The notes under the pieces: generated by a model
Database searches by the model: none
Seen by the model: only the letters and a program-made list of their open reading frames with translations
Told to the model about the DNA's origin: nothing
Translations under genes and position numbers: made by a program
In this document: positions 25,301 through 38,600 of the stretch, in pieces
Layout: each line of letters begins with the position of its first letter
Numbering within the stretch: the first letter of the stretch is position 1
Assembly: GCA_024349245.1 (NCBI GenBank)
Contig: JALDNG010000041.1
Coordinates: 2,350,001-2,414,000 of the forward strand
Reading direction: 5' to 3'
Origin: Neodontobutis hainanensis
Lineage: Eukaryota > Chordata > Actinopteri > Gobiiformes > Odontobutidae
DNA: 64,000 nucleotides

Positions 25301-28300
25301 ATAAACAGAGGAGGGTTTGAATTACCGCCTGTCTTGTTGATGTTGTTGATCACAATATTTGAGTTGTTTGTTAACGTCTGTGTTATCTCTGCTATGAGCT
25401 CCGCGGTCTGGCACAATCATAGACAGTAAAAGGAAGAGAAAATAAATAAAAACACTAAATTTATAATACATTTATACAGTTTTTATTTATTTATTATTAT
25501 TTTTTTTGTAATTTATTTATTCTCTTGTTCTCTTTTTTCCCGAGACCCATTAGTAGATTAATGCTCAATGCTTAATTTTGAGAGAAAACACAGGCAACTG
25601 CATTAGGCTTTCCTTTTAAACAACATGGCGTGCTCTGATTGGATAAAAATGCAGTTGAAAATTCAATCACCATTCATTGAAAGTACCTGCCCTTTTGCGC
25701 TGTCAACAGGAGCCCTCCCAGATGCTACTGTATATACTGAGTCAGGTTAGTGCTTTGTACCACTGGTTGTATTCAGTATGTAGTTATAGAGAACTGTAGT
25801 AACTGTATTTTACTGCCATAAAGGTTGTAACTATAACTTTCTGGCTCAATGTTCAGACAAAAGAGAGACCAAATATGATTTTAAAGGTTAATTTAAGTTG
25901 TATTTATTAAAGTAAACAAAATACTAAAGAGTGTAAAGTGTACATCAGTAGTGTAAAACCACTTTCAAACATTTAGGGCAGATGTAACTGAGGTTATTTC
26001 AACCGCGCTCCAGCCGTACCTCTTTGTTCGCACAGCCAGATTAACATACTTAACAAGAACAATAAATTTGTTCTTGTTCTTAAGGTGGGAAGAACAAAAA
26101 CAAAGTTAGTTCTGACCAGAACTTTCCGTACTTCACGAGATACTCAAGCACCGAACGCCTCACTTTTCCTCATTAACCACGGCCACTTCAGATTTCTGAC
26201 CAATCACACAATAGTTCTTGGACACACACAAGAAAAAAAGTTTTGCTCAGAAAATGTGTCAAGAACAACAACAACTCCCAAACCAGGGCTGCGAGAACTT
26301 AATGACATGGTTTGGGATTATTAGCCTTTAGTTCACAAAACGTCCACGTTGTTAATGTTAATACTTCTCATGAAAGTCCGGTACGAGGACACACAGCGTT
26401 CTGATCATCAGCTCACTGCGGAGACTACACTGTAAATGTTCTCACAATGGACTTGTAACTTGGGTCCCTGAGGGATTGAGAGCAGGTGTGAATGTTGGTG
26501 GGGACTTTGTTCATATGTGGCTACAATCGGTGTACTGTGCCAAATTCAGTGGATGTGCCTTAATCAAGTACATGTGTGTAAAAGTTAAGCAGACAAACAA
26601 CAAGGTGAGAGAGAGCCATGAGGTCTGAACAGTGCAGCTTTTAAAGTGGGTGGCCCCGCCCACTGCCAGATCCTGTGGTCTTGATTGGTTGAGACCTGAA
26701 AAGTAGGAGAAAGCCAACAGCAAGACAGAACTACAATATGTAGACACAGCATAATGTAGGGGCCGTCACACATTTTTATTCCATGTGAATATTGTGATTA
26801 TTCCAAACATATCCCTGTTCTACATGGATGGCATGCATCCTCTGAGAATATCCATCCACTTTACACCTTCCCCTGCTTTTGTGCCTTTGTTGAGTGCCCT
26901 CTCTTTCTTGTGTTAATCTGCTGGTTTAACACAAGCCGACTTGTATACAGTAACACTGTGAAGCTTGTGTTATCACACTGCTCTCTTCTCAGTGTCCTTC
27001 CCTGTCATGAGCACTCGATGCATGCCAGCATAAGTGCTCCAGGGCCCGAGATTTCACACTTGGTCATTGTAGGCAACAGTGTGACATGTGTCGCAATAAC
27101 CGGCGAGCCCCATAAACATAATTCATTTGTGTTACTTAACAACATAGTGTCTGAGAATTAAGTTACTATTTTAATTTTCCCATTCTCCCCAGGATGCATG
27201 TAAATGACAAAACACGTGCTTACTTTCTGTCTCACTTGCGTTTTATTAAAAAGACCTTTATAGAGACTTTCTCAATATTAGCTTTTATTTTTCTAAACGT
27301 TACTAGCTGTAATTCTTGTCTCAAGCATCAAAGTCATCATTCCCCTAATATCAGTTTGCATTCTAATATTTTTCCCCATAAAATGCCTCAAACTTAGAGA
27401 ACATACTGTAATTTTGTTCTAAATCTTCTATATTATACTTCACATTTCTGTAAACATTAGATATACGTTTGAGAGGGTTGTAGATTAAGTTGTGATAGTA
27501 TTGTATGTTCTGCCTGTAATGATACATCTGCAAATCTTGAAATGTTCAGTTCTCCCTAGTGTCATACCAAAATTCACAAAAATGCTGTTTGTGTTGAATG
27601 TTTTTTTTGTTTTTTTCAATTGAAATTCCCCTGTCGTCAGAGCCAGTGCTGGAAAACAGACCTCCATCACTACAGTGAGCAAGGCATTAACAGGGGTCTA
27701 CTGTGTTGACATGGCCTGGGTCGCTGCCAGCCATCCACACTTAGCCTCCACTTTGACCTCAGCTCCAAGAGGTGGGGCCATTCATGCTGCAACTTGACTC
27801 CTCTGCTCCAAGATGCTGAGGCCAAGAAACAGCAAAAACCTACTGATGCATATAAAAAGAGCCATGTAAACAAACTAGACTTACGTTGGATTTGGGTGCG
27901 TGTGCTTCTCTGTTAAATGTTGCCACTAACGCAGAAAGGCTCACACCCTGGTCCCTTCTCCTGCTTCTCCTGACTCACTCCCACAAATATGCAGCAACTC
28001 TAGCTCAGTCGCTTAATTCATTCCAGATTTCCTCTTACTATCCCTTCACTCTCTTCTCCTATTCTGCTTTTCTGTCACCGCTGCCCCTCGTGCTGTCCAT
28101 CTCTCTAGGCCTAAACACTGACCCTTTTTGGAAATACACTTGTACAGAAGGCAGTTGTATGATCAACTTTTATATATTTACATACAAGTTGGGGGGGGGA
28201 GAAGTGTGCCTTTGTGTTTAGAGCACTTGCCAGCTGAACTCAGGTGTACTCAGCTCTAGAAAAAGTATTTTATATTTATTGTCTAGCATAGTGCAAGACT

Positions 28301-31300
28301 AAAGCAACACTATGCAGCTTTTCAGGATTTGTGCCCCCCACTTAGGATTTTATTAATATAAGATCTGTGGAAAGTTGTGTTTATTCAGCTCTGTGTTCAC
28401 TTTAGAACAGTATAGCGCATTCATCGTTATTCAGAGAGTTAGGGGAAAGGGTGAGCAGTGTGCATTTTGTCAAAGAAAGAGGAATTATTCTTACTTCTTA
28501 ATGTCAGAAAACTATAATATAGACTTTAGTTTAGTTTAGTTTAAAATCAGTTTATTTTATTGATGCTGTGTATGTATAGGCAGATGTTATGTTTATATAT
28601 GTATCTATAAGAAGTTAATTAGAGCTTAGTTGTCATTTATTGACTAGATTGGGGACAGCAATGTCATTTTTCTGTCCATAGCCTTTTTGTTTTGATCCTG
28701 TTCTTTCCCTTAAAGCTCCACATTTTCTTTTTACTGTCACTGTCCCAAACGCCACTTACCCCCAAAAGCGGCCTAGAGGAGCCGGACTATTTCTTCCTTC
28801 ACAAATTACTAAAATTACACCAAAATATATAGTTTAGAGCTTCCTGTAAACTATAGGCTCCATTCTTACCGTCAATACGGCTGTTTTCTTGGCCTCGTTA
28901 AACATTCTGTGATTAAATTGACAACATCGATCTACGTTGAGGTGCGTTAAAAGACGTATTTAACGCTGAATATACACGTTCTGTTTTATTGACGGCCACT
29001 GAGAGTTGTGTGGACCAATGAGAGCGCTCCCTTTTCTGGAAGCAAGCTCTGATTGGCCAAAGCCCCCCTACCCAGAATAAAAATTCTTATCTATAAAGAT
29101 CTTTTACAATAAGCAGTAGATAATAAAGCCTGTTTTTTTCTTTTGCTTTTACAATATACTGTTTGGGCTCCAGTCTGTTTAACTTGCAGGTGTTTCACAA
29201 TTATTTATAATTTTATGGATCTTTCCTGGCATTATCACGAAAGAGCCAATATAAATGTGTGTGTAAATAAATGGCAGCTACTGGAGGCTTTACTGGATGT
29301 GATAAGCAGACTGCCAGCAATTAAAAGCTGCACTAGAAGTTGTAAACCTAATCTGTTCTGGGTCCAATCAAAAGGATATGAGTGAGGGTGGCTCTGGAGC
29401 AGGCTGTTAGCTTTGTAATGTGTTTAATTCAAAAGTCTGCACTTCCCTGTTTACTGCCCTCTAAATTCTGGTAGCGGCGACAGCGAGGGCGGCTTTGTGT
29501 TGGGAGCAAAAGCAGTTTGGGCTCTGTCGGGCTGTGCGCTGACAGGTGTCTCTGTAAAGTTTACGAAATGGCTTTTTAGAGGCCAGGGAAGTGTGGGTAG
29601 CTTTGGAGCGGACAGTAGTGTTAGTGGAGGATGCATAATATTTGGTTTTTAATGTTCCGCGCAGCACAGAGCAACTGAAAGAATGGGTCTTGCTTTAGTT
29701 CGGTGCTTAATTAAATGCTCTATGTGTTGACAAATTAAGAAAAGATTGGCTTAATAAGCTGTGTCTGTTACTGCCAAATCTTTATTATACTTGAAAGGTG
29801 CTTTAATTTGGGGTAAAGTGTTTCATTATTTAACTTTCAATCCAAACAGAAGCACATTTACATTACACTAAGAATCATCAATTATTGTATTTCTATCATT
29901 CAGACTTGAGAAAAGTAGAAAAAGGCTTTACTATCATATTTATACCTAATACATTGTGAGCTTCTAGTTTACATCCGGACTTATAAGATGTGCTTTTTAT
30001 TTTGTGCTAAAGCTTGTAGTAACTATTGAACCAGTTGTAATTCAGCGTTTGCACAAGTGTCTAACAGGCACAGACAGATGTCATGTCCATATGCTGCTGG
30101 TGTCAGATAGTGTCTGTGTCTGAAATTGACCTTACCTGATCCTGTAGTTTAGCCATGTAAAGGTAATTTTTGTGTTAGCTGCTCATGTGACTGTGGGAAT
30201 AACTGTGGTCAGTGGTCTGCACCTGGGAAGTGGACACTAAAACTATACACTTTAAAATCATTTCTCCAGTGTGTTAGTGTTTGTCAAGTCTAAGAAACTG
30301 TTTTACACGAACAAAAAGCCAACTTCAAACTAATATGAGTTACAGAAACACAGTTGTTCAAGTGACATCATCAGAAAAATTGAGTCCAACCAGATTTTCA
30401 CCAAAACTTCCATCTGGGCAAAATATGTATTTCTGAGAAAATGTGTAAAGCATATATATAACATAAAGGGAAGCAGTTTGTACTTTGGAAATTACTCATG
30501 TAACACTCGTCCTATTCTATAAATAAGCAGTGTTTTGTCTGTTTTACTTGAAGCTCTGTACCTGAAGTGGCCTTGCTGCGTTCACTCTGGCTCAATGCCA
30601 GGAGAAAACAGCATATTATTACGATGCAGGCAGCGCGATGACAGTGCACAGCTCTCGTGGAACAGGTAGAGGCTTTAAGGCTTTATGTAAATCCCTCTAG
30701 GCTTCTCGCATCTCCCTGCACACTTTACACTTTTCCATTGTGATACCCAGATGAAAACTAAATACAAAAGTGCCTCAGTTAAGTTTGCAGTTTACACAAA
30801 AGAGTCTCACATAATTTTAATGCATGTCATTTGTGATGTGTTTTTTTTGGCAGACAATGCAGGACATCAGAGTAGTGTATAGTGTATCTGTGTCTAAAGA
30901 CTGCAAGTTCAAAGATTGTACATCTCATTATCTTAACCTTTGATGAAGTCTGCTTTAATTGTTTTAATTGACATCTTTTTTCACAGCACCTCACATTTAA
31001 CTGTTGGCACCAGCTGGTGTTGCATATATCTTTTGACACAAACATTTGCATATTGGAAAACTGCCAGCAATGCTATAACTATTCTTTGAATTATCAAAGG
31101 ATTTGTTATTGTATTGATTTGTTTCCATGTAACAATTTTTACAAAATAATCTGTATGTCTGTCATATCTTTAATCTCACACAGTGCCTTCTGTAAAGCAC
31201 ATTAAAGCATGGGACCATGTGCCTTGTGTACAGATAAATGACTGCACACATGCAGCGGAGCCAGAGCACCTCTGCTCAGACATGCAGTGGGCTAGTTAAT

Positions 31301-34300
31301 TAGTGAAGTGCTACTGAGGGTTGTATGAAGTCATACCACATTCACATTTCCCGGTGAGCACCACTGGCCGCTGCTGCTTCTTGAGCACCACTGGCCGCTG
31401 CTGCTTCTTGAGCTATTGATCCTAGACAAATGAAGAAATGAGAGAGAGGAGGAGGCGGAAGGATATGTGCCGAGTGGGTCATCTGTGCCAGACAGTGTTG
31501 TCACACCTCAGCTCCTGCTGTAGCTCCCTTTAAGATCAATACCAGCTTTGTGTCAGCTAGCACTGTATTGTCCAGACCTGTGGTCACTCCCTCTAGTGGC
31601 CTGAGACTGACATAGTCTGAGATAGTACAGAGATTATAAAAGCACAGACATAGAGGCAGCTCATAGATGCAGTTCATGGAGCGCGCAGGGAGAGAGGTTG
31701 AACTGTGCAGAGTGCTAGTGACGACCCAGTTCCATCACTGCCTGTTTGTGTTTGGAACGGCTCTGTGGTTAAGAGCTTTGTAGCACAAGGACAGGGGGAG
31801 GACATGAAATAATGAAATGCATTTGCTCACTGTACACACATGCACACATGCAATACATATTCACCACATGGGTTTGTAATGATTCTGATAATTTGATGCC
31901 TGATGTTCCTCTCACATTAATGTGGAAATGTGTTGGAAAAAAAGAAAAACACATTAGCAAAATTATTTTGGATCATTACTTTCATAAATGTGAAATGCAA
32001 ACATTACCACTTCCTCAAGGTTTGTTGCAACTGAAAGTTAAAACTTAAAGCTCAACTATCAAAAATTGATAGTTGATTGATAGTTGTTTTTAAACCATGA
32101 TATCATAATATACAGTGTATATTTTATACTCATAAATGTGTCTGATTACATCCAGTTCCTCTAAATCTAATGCATATCTGCCTAAGGACGATGAATGATG
32201 GATCACAATGCTTTAAAGCCCTATTGCACTTAGCTGTGCATTTAGTGTCTACAACGCACCTCTCCCTTGGGCCATCTGTGCTCCTCCTCTGATTAACAGG
32301 CAGTAAAGTCTCCAAACATGGTGCTCACTGACTGGAGTGACAGTTTCATGGTGCTTTCTCTCAACATAAGCCCAATGGGAATATCACTCCTTTGACACCC
32401 CACATCTTACTTGTTGAGAACAGTATCCACAATAAAATATTCCACCACCAACAGCCCTGGTAGGACACTTACAGGGTGAATGTATTTTACTTTAGATTTT
32501 TAAAGATACATCTGTCCAGCAGTTCTGCTCACTGTTTAAAATAAATAAATACTTAAAGATGTGTAGTGCCTGCACACCCATGGGTCAGTGTAGGAGTGTG
32601 ATCACATAAAATGAAAGGTGACAAAGGCTAAAGAAGAACTTGGCAGCCAGAAATCCTTTGAGCATATGCATTAATGCTGCACAGTTTACATGCAGAGAAC
32701 ATACAGTATTGGAAAAGATGGCTTGAACTGCAGTGAAATAAAAGACATTAAGTCATTTTATTAATTTACTTGCAAATATAAAAAAATAAAAACAGGACAT
32801 CTCTGTTGTAAATAAAAAGGTTTAAAAGGTTTATTTAATATTTTATAAAAAATATCCACTGTTAGAGACCAAGCAGTGAGGCAAAAGAAATTGTCAATAT
32901 CAAGCAAAATACGCTCTATTTGTCACATTATCCAGCTCTAGTATGCAAATAAAGTGCATTAGGTCATTTATTTGTATACTAACCAAATTTTGACCGTTGG
33001 CCGGGAGTTTACGAAGATGGAGTCAGTGGCAAAGTTATGGTAGTAATGGGGAGGATGATGATCTGACGGAGGAGCCAAATCCGTGCGCAGTAGTTACAAA
33101 TGAAGACAGGTTGCAGTGATTGGCAGTGCGCTGGATGGTAGGATAGAAGGAGGGAGGGGGTTTAAAGAGGAGGGAAAAAAAGTTGAGGGTATATTAAAGA
33201 GACAGAGTGTGAAGGAGATACATAGAGACAGTGCAGAGCTAATGAGGTGGATTTTGTTGGAGACTTGGCATTCTACACATGATGCCCGCTCACCATCCCT
33301 CCTCACTCTCCTCTCTCCGGAGTAGAAACGCTGGCTGAGGCTCGCTTCCTGTCTGCGCCCCGAAGCAGGAGTAAATGAGGGTTGTGTGTGTGCGTGTGTG
33401 TGTGTGTGTGTGCGTGTGTGTACAGAGGAACAGAGGAGGAGGGGGGGGAGGCTAAGAGAACGGGAGGGACCAGCGTGTTGAAATTTAATGCCAGGGCGCC
33501 ATGTTCTCACCGCCAGCGTTTCCATGGTTACGGGGTAATTCTGGCGAGTAAGGAAATTTCATTCACTGAAGAAGAAGAATAAGAAGAAGACAAAATAGGG
33601 AGGGATACATCAACAAAGCAACAAAGGGTGGTATAAAAAAGACAGGAGGATGTAGAAGAAATGGAAAACGGGGGTTAACACCACCTATCTCCACGGCAAT
33701 CTGCTCCGACTTCTTGTCTTTTTTTCATTTTTTTTTGCTCTCCTTGTATATTTCTGTGATGCTTGGTTTGTATGTACCACCCTATGAGCAAACACCCACC
33801 CACAATCCTCCAGTTTTTTTTTTTTTTCTTTCCCAGCAGCCCTGCAGGTATATGCCAAAGAACAAAGAGAAACACTGTTAGCTGGCTGCTGTGTGTGCTT
33901 CAAGAGGAGGGCAATGGGGGTTGGTGACGGGGTAAGGTCACAAGGTTAAAGAAATAAGAAGGGGGCAGTTGGATTGTTTACAACACAGCATGCGCGCTTA
34001 GCCCACGTGTGAACTGAGCGCTGACATGACACTGACTTCTCCCTTCAACCCCTTCAATTTTACAGAAAATAGGGATGTGCTAAAATGCTGTACAAACCTG
34101 AGCTCGGGCGCATGTGTGTCAGCCTTTGCAAATAAAGGCACACTTCGGCTCTGTGGCTAACTGGAGTTGACAACTGCATGGGGTTTGACTGGGCCAACCT
34201 GACAGCTGTACAGCCAGGCACACTCTACACACCAACACTGTGAACACACACACCACTTCATTTGGAGTGATTTTTTTTTTTATTATACGATTCACAGGTT

Positions 34301-35552
34301 TTCTCATTTTAACACGAGCACTGTGTTTTGACAGAGCGCGCTATAAACACAAATACTTAAAGTGCTTATTACTGTCAAGCGTCTGTTTGCACAAGCTCAC
34401 TGCTGCACTTGAACTAAATGCGATGTTGCTGTCATTGCTATCTTAACTGCTGCCTTGTCTTTAAAGCATTCTCTTAATGTGTTTTTGCAGTGGCTGAAGA
34501 GGGACTTTGGGAATGCGGGCTGTCCTACGAGTGCCGGACCCTTCTGTTCAAGGCCATACACAACCTGCTGGAAAGGTACAGCTGCCATCATTATCCACAA
34601 GCACTTCATTAGTGGCACAGTGAGAGCTGTAGCTGGCAGGAGACATACATGAAATATAAAACATGTTACGTAACAGCTCAACAGAGCACATAGGGGATAT
34701 GGTGTGAATTATAAATTACATGCAGATTACAGCAGCATATAAGTGGAGTTGCCCACTTGAGTGGAATTTGTAATACACTACAAAGGCCAAAATGAAGAAG
34801 TAAAAAAACAAGCTGTTAGAGAGCAGTCCCATTTGGTTCCGATTTGTGAGCGGCAAGAGACTCAAGATGGTCAAAAGTTAATTCATGGGTCAAAAAGGAC
34901 AATAGATTAAGTCACAAAGTGTCATTTGAAAAACTAAAATTAGATATATTTCACAGCCAATAAACTATTCATGCTTGTCCTTTAGTATGTAAGAGAAAAC
35001 TGAAGTGCCGCTCTTTCTCAGGTGCCATAGGATGAACACAGGATGTAAATCTGTCAGTAACACAAAGACACAATGTGGCACTGTGTGGCACTGCAGCAGT
35101 GGCAAAGACTTCTGATAAAGACACAGACACTCAGATGTGTCGCACATGAAGTCACATGGTTGGTGGAGTGCATACATTCTCTGTGAGGGCCTATGTCAGA
35201 CATATATTAGGCCACAGACTAAAATATTTCTAAATAGGATAACAGAATATGAAAGGTCTTTGTTGAAAAACAGTTTTAGAAATGATGTAAATTACTTTCC
35301 AATTTGAATTAGGTTCAATAATCCGTTTCATTCCTAAGCAATTGGACTGATATTTCTCTGCTTCCACTGGTGTAACTTGTTCATATGTACAGCAGGAGGG
35401 TTTCTTAGTGTCTTTTAAAAAGCCTATATCAATTTAAATCATTATTAAAATGAAAAATAGAAATTTTCATTAAAATTTAACATTTAGTTGAATATGTGTA
35501 TTATGCTTATTGTTATATTTATTGTTATGTAATTATGTATAAAATTAACCTC

Positions 35553-35634
<82 letters not shown>

Positions 35635-38600
35635 TCAATAATACTGATCGACAGCTTTGGTATTTCTTTAGCAGCTTCACCTTAATGAAATTATAATCTG
35701 AGCGCTGAATCAATTGCTCAAGTACCCAAAGCTCTCCTTTCTAAGTCAGAGCCATCTGCTAAATGAAGCAGCACATATTTGCTCTATTAAGTTAAGCATC
35801 ACTGATCATCATAGGGGGCAGGCTAAATTAACCTTCCTATTACCTTGAAGCTAACTTCTTTTAGAGCACAGTATTTCAAAACAGAGGAGCTCACATTCCC
35901 TTTTATAGCCTGACCTTATGGTCTCTGTGCTGCTGTTATTATTTATACAGTGTTATTCAAAATTGAACATAACTACACTTAACATTAGACTGGGCAAGCT
36001 CAGAGGGAGCAGACCTCTGATGAAACCCACTATTTATTCTGCTCCATAGTTTTATACAAGCGGGTTTAATAAATTCATTTACAGATGTAAAATCCACTAA
36101 TATATCTAGAATTTCATCAAACTAACTAATAAATGTGGATTAACATAAAGACATTTATGTATGTGGAGATTCTCAGTCATCCAGGACATCTTGAAGAAAA
36201 GGTTAAAGCAAAAGCATCTGGACTAAGTTTTGTAATTCCAAGAGACTTTATCAATTATGAGATCAACTGTAAGAGAGCTGAACTTTTATTTCTAGAGGGA
36301 GGAGTTTGACCTGAAACTAAACCTGATGGACCAGGCTGTTCTGGTTTCATAGTCGTAAGCTCTGAAAGGACAGTGTGAGTCCTGATGTGAGAGTTGTTAA
36401 AGGCTCGGGAGAGTCGTTAGTGACACTGCTCCATTCAGGTGTTGTTGTGCTAGAGTGAAACTGTTTTGATTCAGGTTTCATAGCTAACGACTATGAGACC
36501 AGAAGAGCCTGGTCCATCAGGTTTAGTTTCAGATCTAACCCCTCCCTCTAGAGATATAAGCTCAGCTCTCCTTCAGTTGATCTTAGGATTGATAAAGTCT
36601 CTTGGAGTTAGAGACGAAACGTCTTCACCTTGAAAACTAACTGCTGACTAAATGCTTTAGCTTTAACCTTTTCATAAAGACTTTTAGTGGCTTCTCATGA
36701 TGTTTAAGAAATTTAAGGCTTTGTATACACATTGAACACATTCTGAGATTCATAAAAAGGGGTTTCTTATACATCAACCAGTCATAACATTATGACTCTA
36801 ATAGAAATTAACTAATAAAAGCTTGTTTTGATAAAATTCTGAAATGATGTTTCAATATAAAAGTAAAGACCCACCACTTAGGAAAGTTTGTTCTGTATGC
36901 TGTGGACAAAAAAATTATAAAAAAAAATCCATTGATCATCATTCATTTCATAGCCTGAAAATAGAGTAGTTAGTATTTGTTCTAATTTTTGATAAAAAAG
37001 CATTGGTGAGTCATCGGTATAATGTACAAAATATATTTGACATTTTAAGAAAGAATTTAAAAAATCAATTAAAATATAAAAGCATCACATGAAAATCTGA
37101 AGGCAAATCATTTCAAACTTATTTTAAACTTATTTTGCTTTGTACTTAATGATAAAGTGACTGTGGCAGTGCATCTCCTGTTAATGCTGTGTAATAATGT
37201 TTTCATCTTATGTTTCCCTTTCTTTGCTTCTCTTTTATCTGGTGCTGCAGATGTTTAATGGATAAGGGCTTTGTGAGGATTGGAAAGTGGTTCTTCAAGC
37301 CACATGAATTGGAAGAAAAGCCTTTGGGCAACAGGTGAGTGGGAGGCCGAACACACACATGCACATGTGCGTTTTGTGAGACCTACACTGGAGCAGTCCA
37401 TGCAGGTGACAGTGTTTGTGTGACACAGCCTGGTAGTGTGAATGGCTTTCATGTGATACAGTATTTGTCGTTTCTCCTCCCCTTGATGTTCCTGCAGCTG
37501 GCTCATGGTGTGAGACTATTAAAAACATAACAGAAGACAGTGGAGAGACCTGAGTAAAGCTTTCACAGCTTAGCTTAGCTGTCTGTACTCAGTATAGGTA
37601 AGACGAATAGAGAGTAAAAATGGGGGATAGCTGAAGACTTTAACTTTAGCTGGCGCAGCTTAATTTGTTCGAGACCAAAACTGTTCCAAAAGCAATCTTT
37701 TGCATGAAACAATATTTTTATATAATTTATTCTAATAATATAAATATAATATTGTTTAAGGACCACAGATTGCTTTGATAAACATGTTACAATTACAGTC
37801 AATTATAACGTCATGTTCAGTACATACCACTTTCTGAAGCACAGCTTAAGTTAACACAACCAGATGTAAACAACAATCAAGATTTGTATCTATTTTTTTC
37901 ATGTATCCTTTTCGAGTTATTGTGGGCTGGAGTCTGTCTCAGCTGAAGTGGGATCCACTCCGGGCAATGGCCATTTAATCGCAGGGCTAACATTCACCGA
38001 CACACCTTGTTCACTGTGGATATTTAGTGTCAGTGCCCTGAGCACAGACCACAGTACTGTCACTGAAGCATGCTTGAATGACGCTGGCCGCTTGCTCGCT
38101 GCCACTCTAAATCTAATTTCTCCTGTGATTGGTTAGTCAGACTCTCTCTAAATGTGTAGTTTTTTTTTGTGGAATCTTTACAGTCAGAAGGATGTTGATG
38201 CAAGTGTCCTTTGTAGTGACTATACCAAACTGAGCATGGTATGAGCAGGTGGAGCATGACATCTGAAGACGCTTCATATACAGTATAGTGTAAATATGAA
38301 TTACTGCACATATGCATGAGCAGCTCGAGCTGTAACAAATTAGATGCAGATGCCACTAAGAAAACAGAAGAGGTTACTGAATTTCGAAATGAGCATAAAA
38401 TGTGATTTGAACCATACGCTCAAGCCATCTCATCCACCAGATCTCATCTCAATTTATGAGTGAATCAGCTTCCCCCATCTGTACCTACCAACACAATGCA
38501 CTGTCGAGGGAAAGCCAGTCAGTCACTGTAAGAGTTTATCTGAAATGAAAGAAAATTATAGGAAGCCAAATAAACAGGTATGGACAAGGAAAATAAGATA

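Larger units (their letters stand above)
9731..34490 (+). other. med13l intron 2 (24.8 kb)
   Basis: This is the longest intron in the window. It begins GTGAGA and ends TTTTTGCAG. No coding exon or second gene could be supported on either strand. It contains a full tRNA-derived SINE (21757-22190), two inverted MITE-like copies near 17.4 and 26.1 kb, a hAT-like fragment near 17.2 kb, several microsatellites, a 27-bp tandem duplication at 31356 and some non-repetitive blocks that look like candidate regulatory DNA. Confidence 0.85.
34576..37250 (+). other. med13l intron 3 (2.7 kb)
   Basis: Noncoding. It contains a pure 78-bp TA microsatellite (35556-35633), a foldback element with arms of about 170-200 bp (36191-36677) and a short Tc1-like fragment near 36775. 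The rest is AT-rich unique sequence. Confidence 0.85.

Noticed and set aside
33094..33525. 143-codon minus-strand open frame in the CpG-richer patch
   Set aside because: Includes the translated TG repeat (poly Thr-His) and Ser/Leu-rich filler; no domain.
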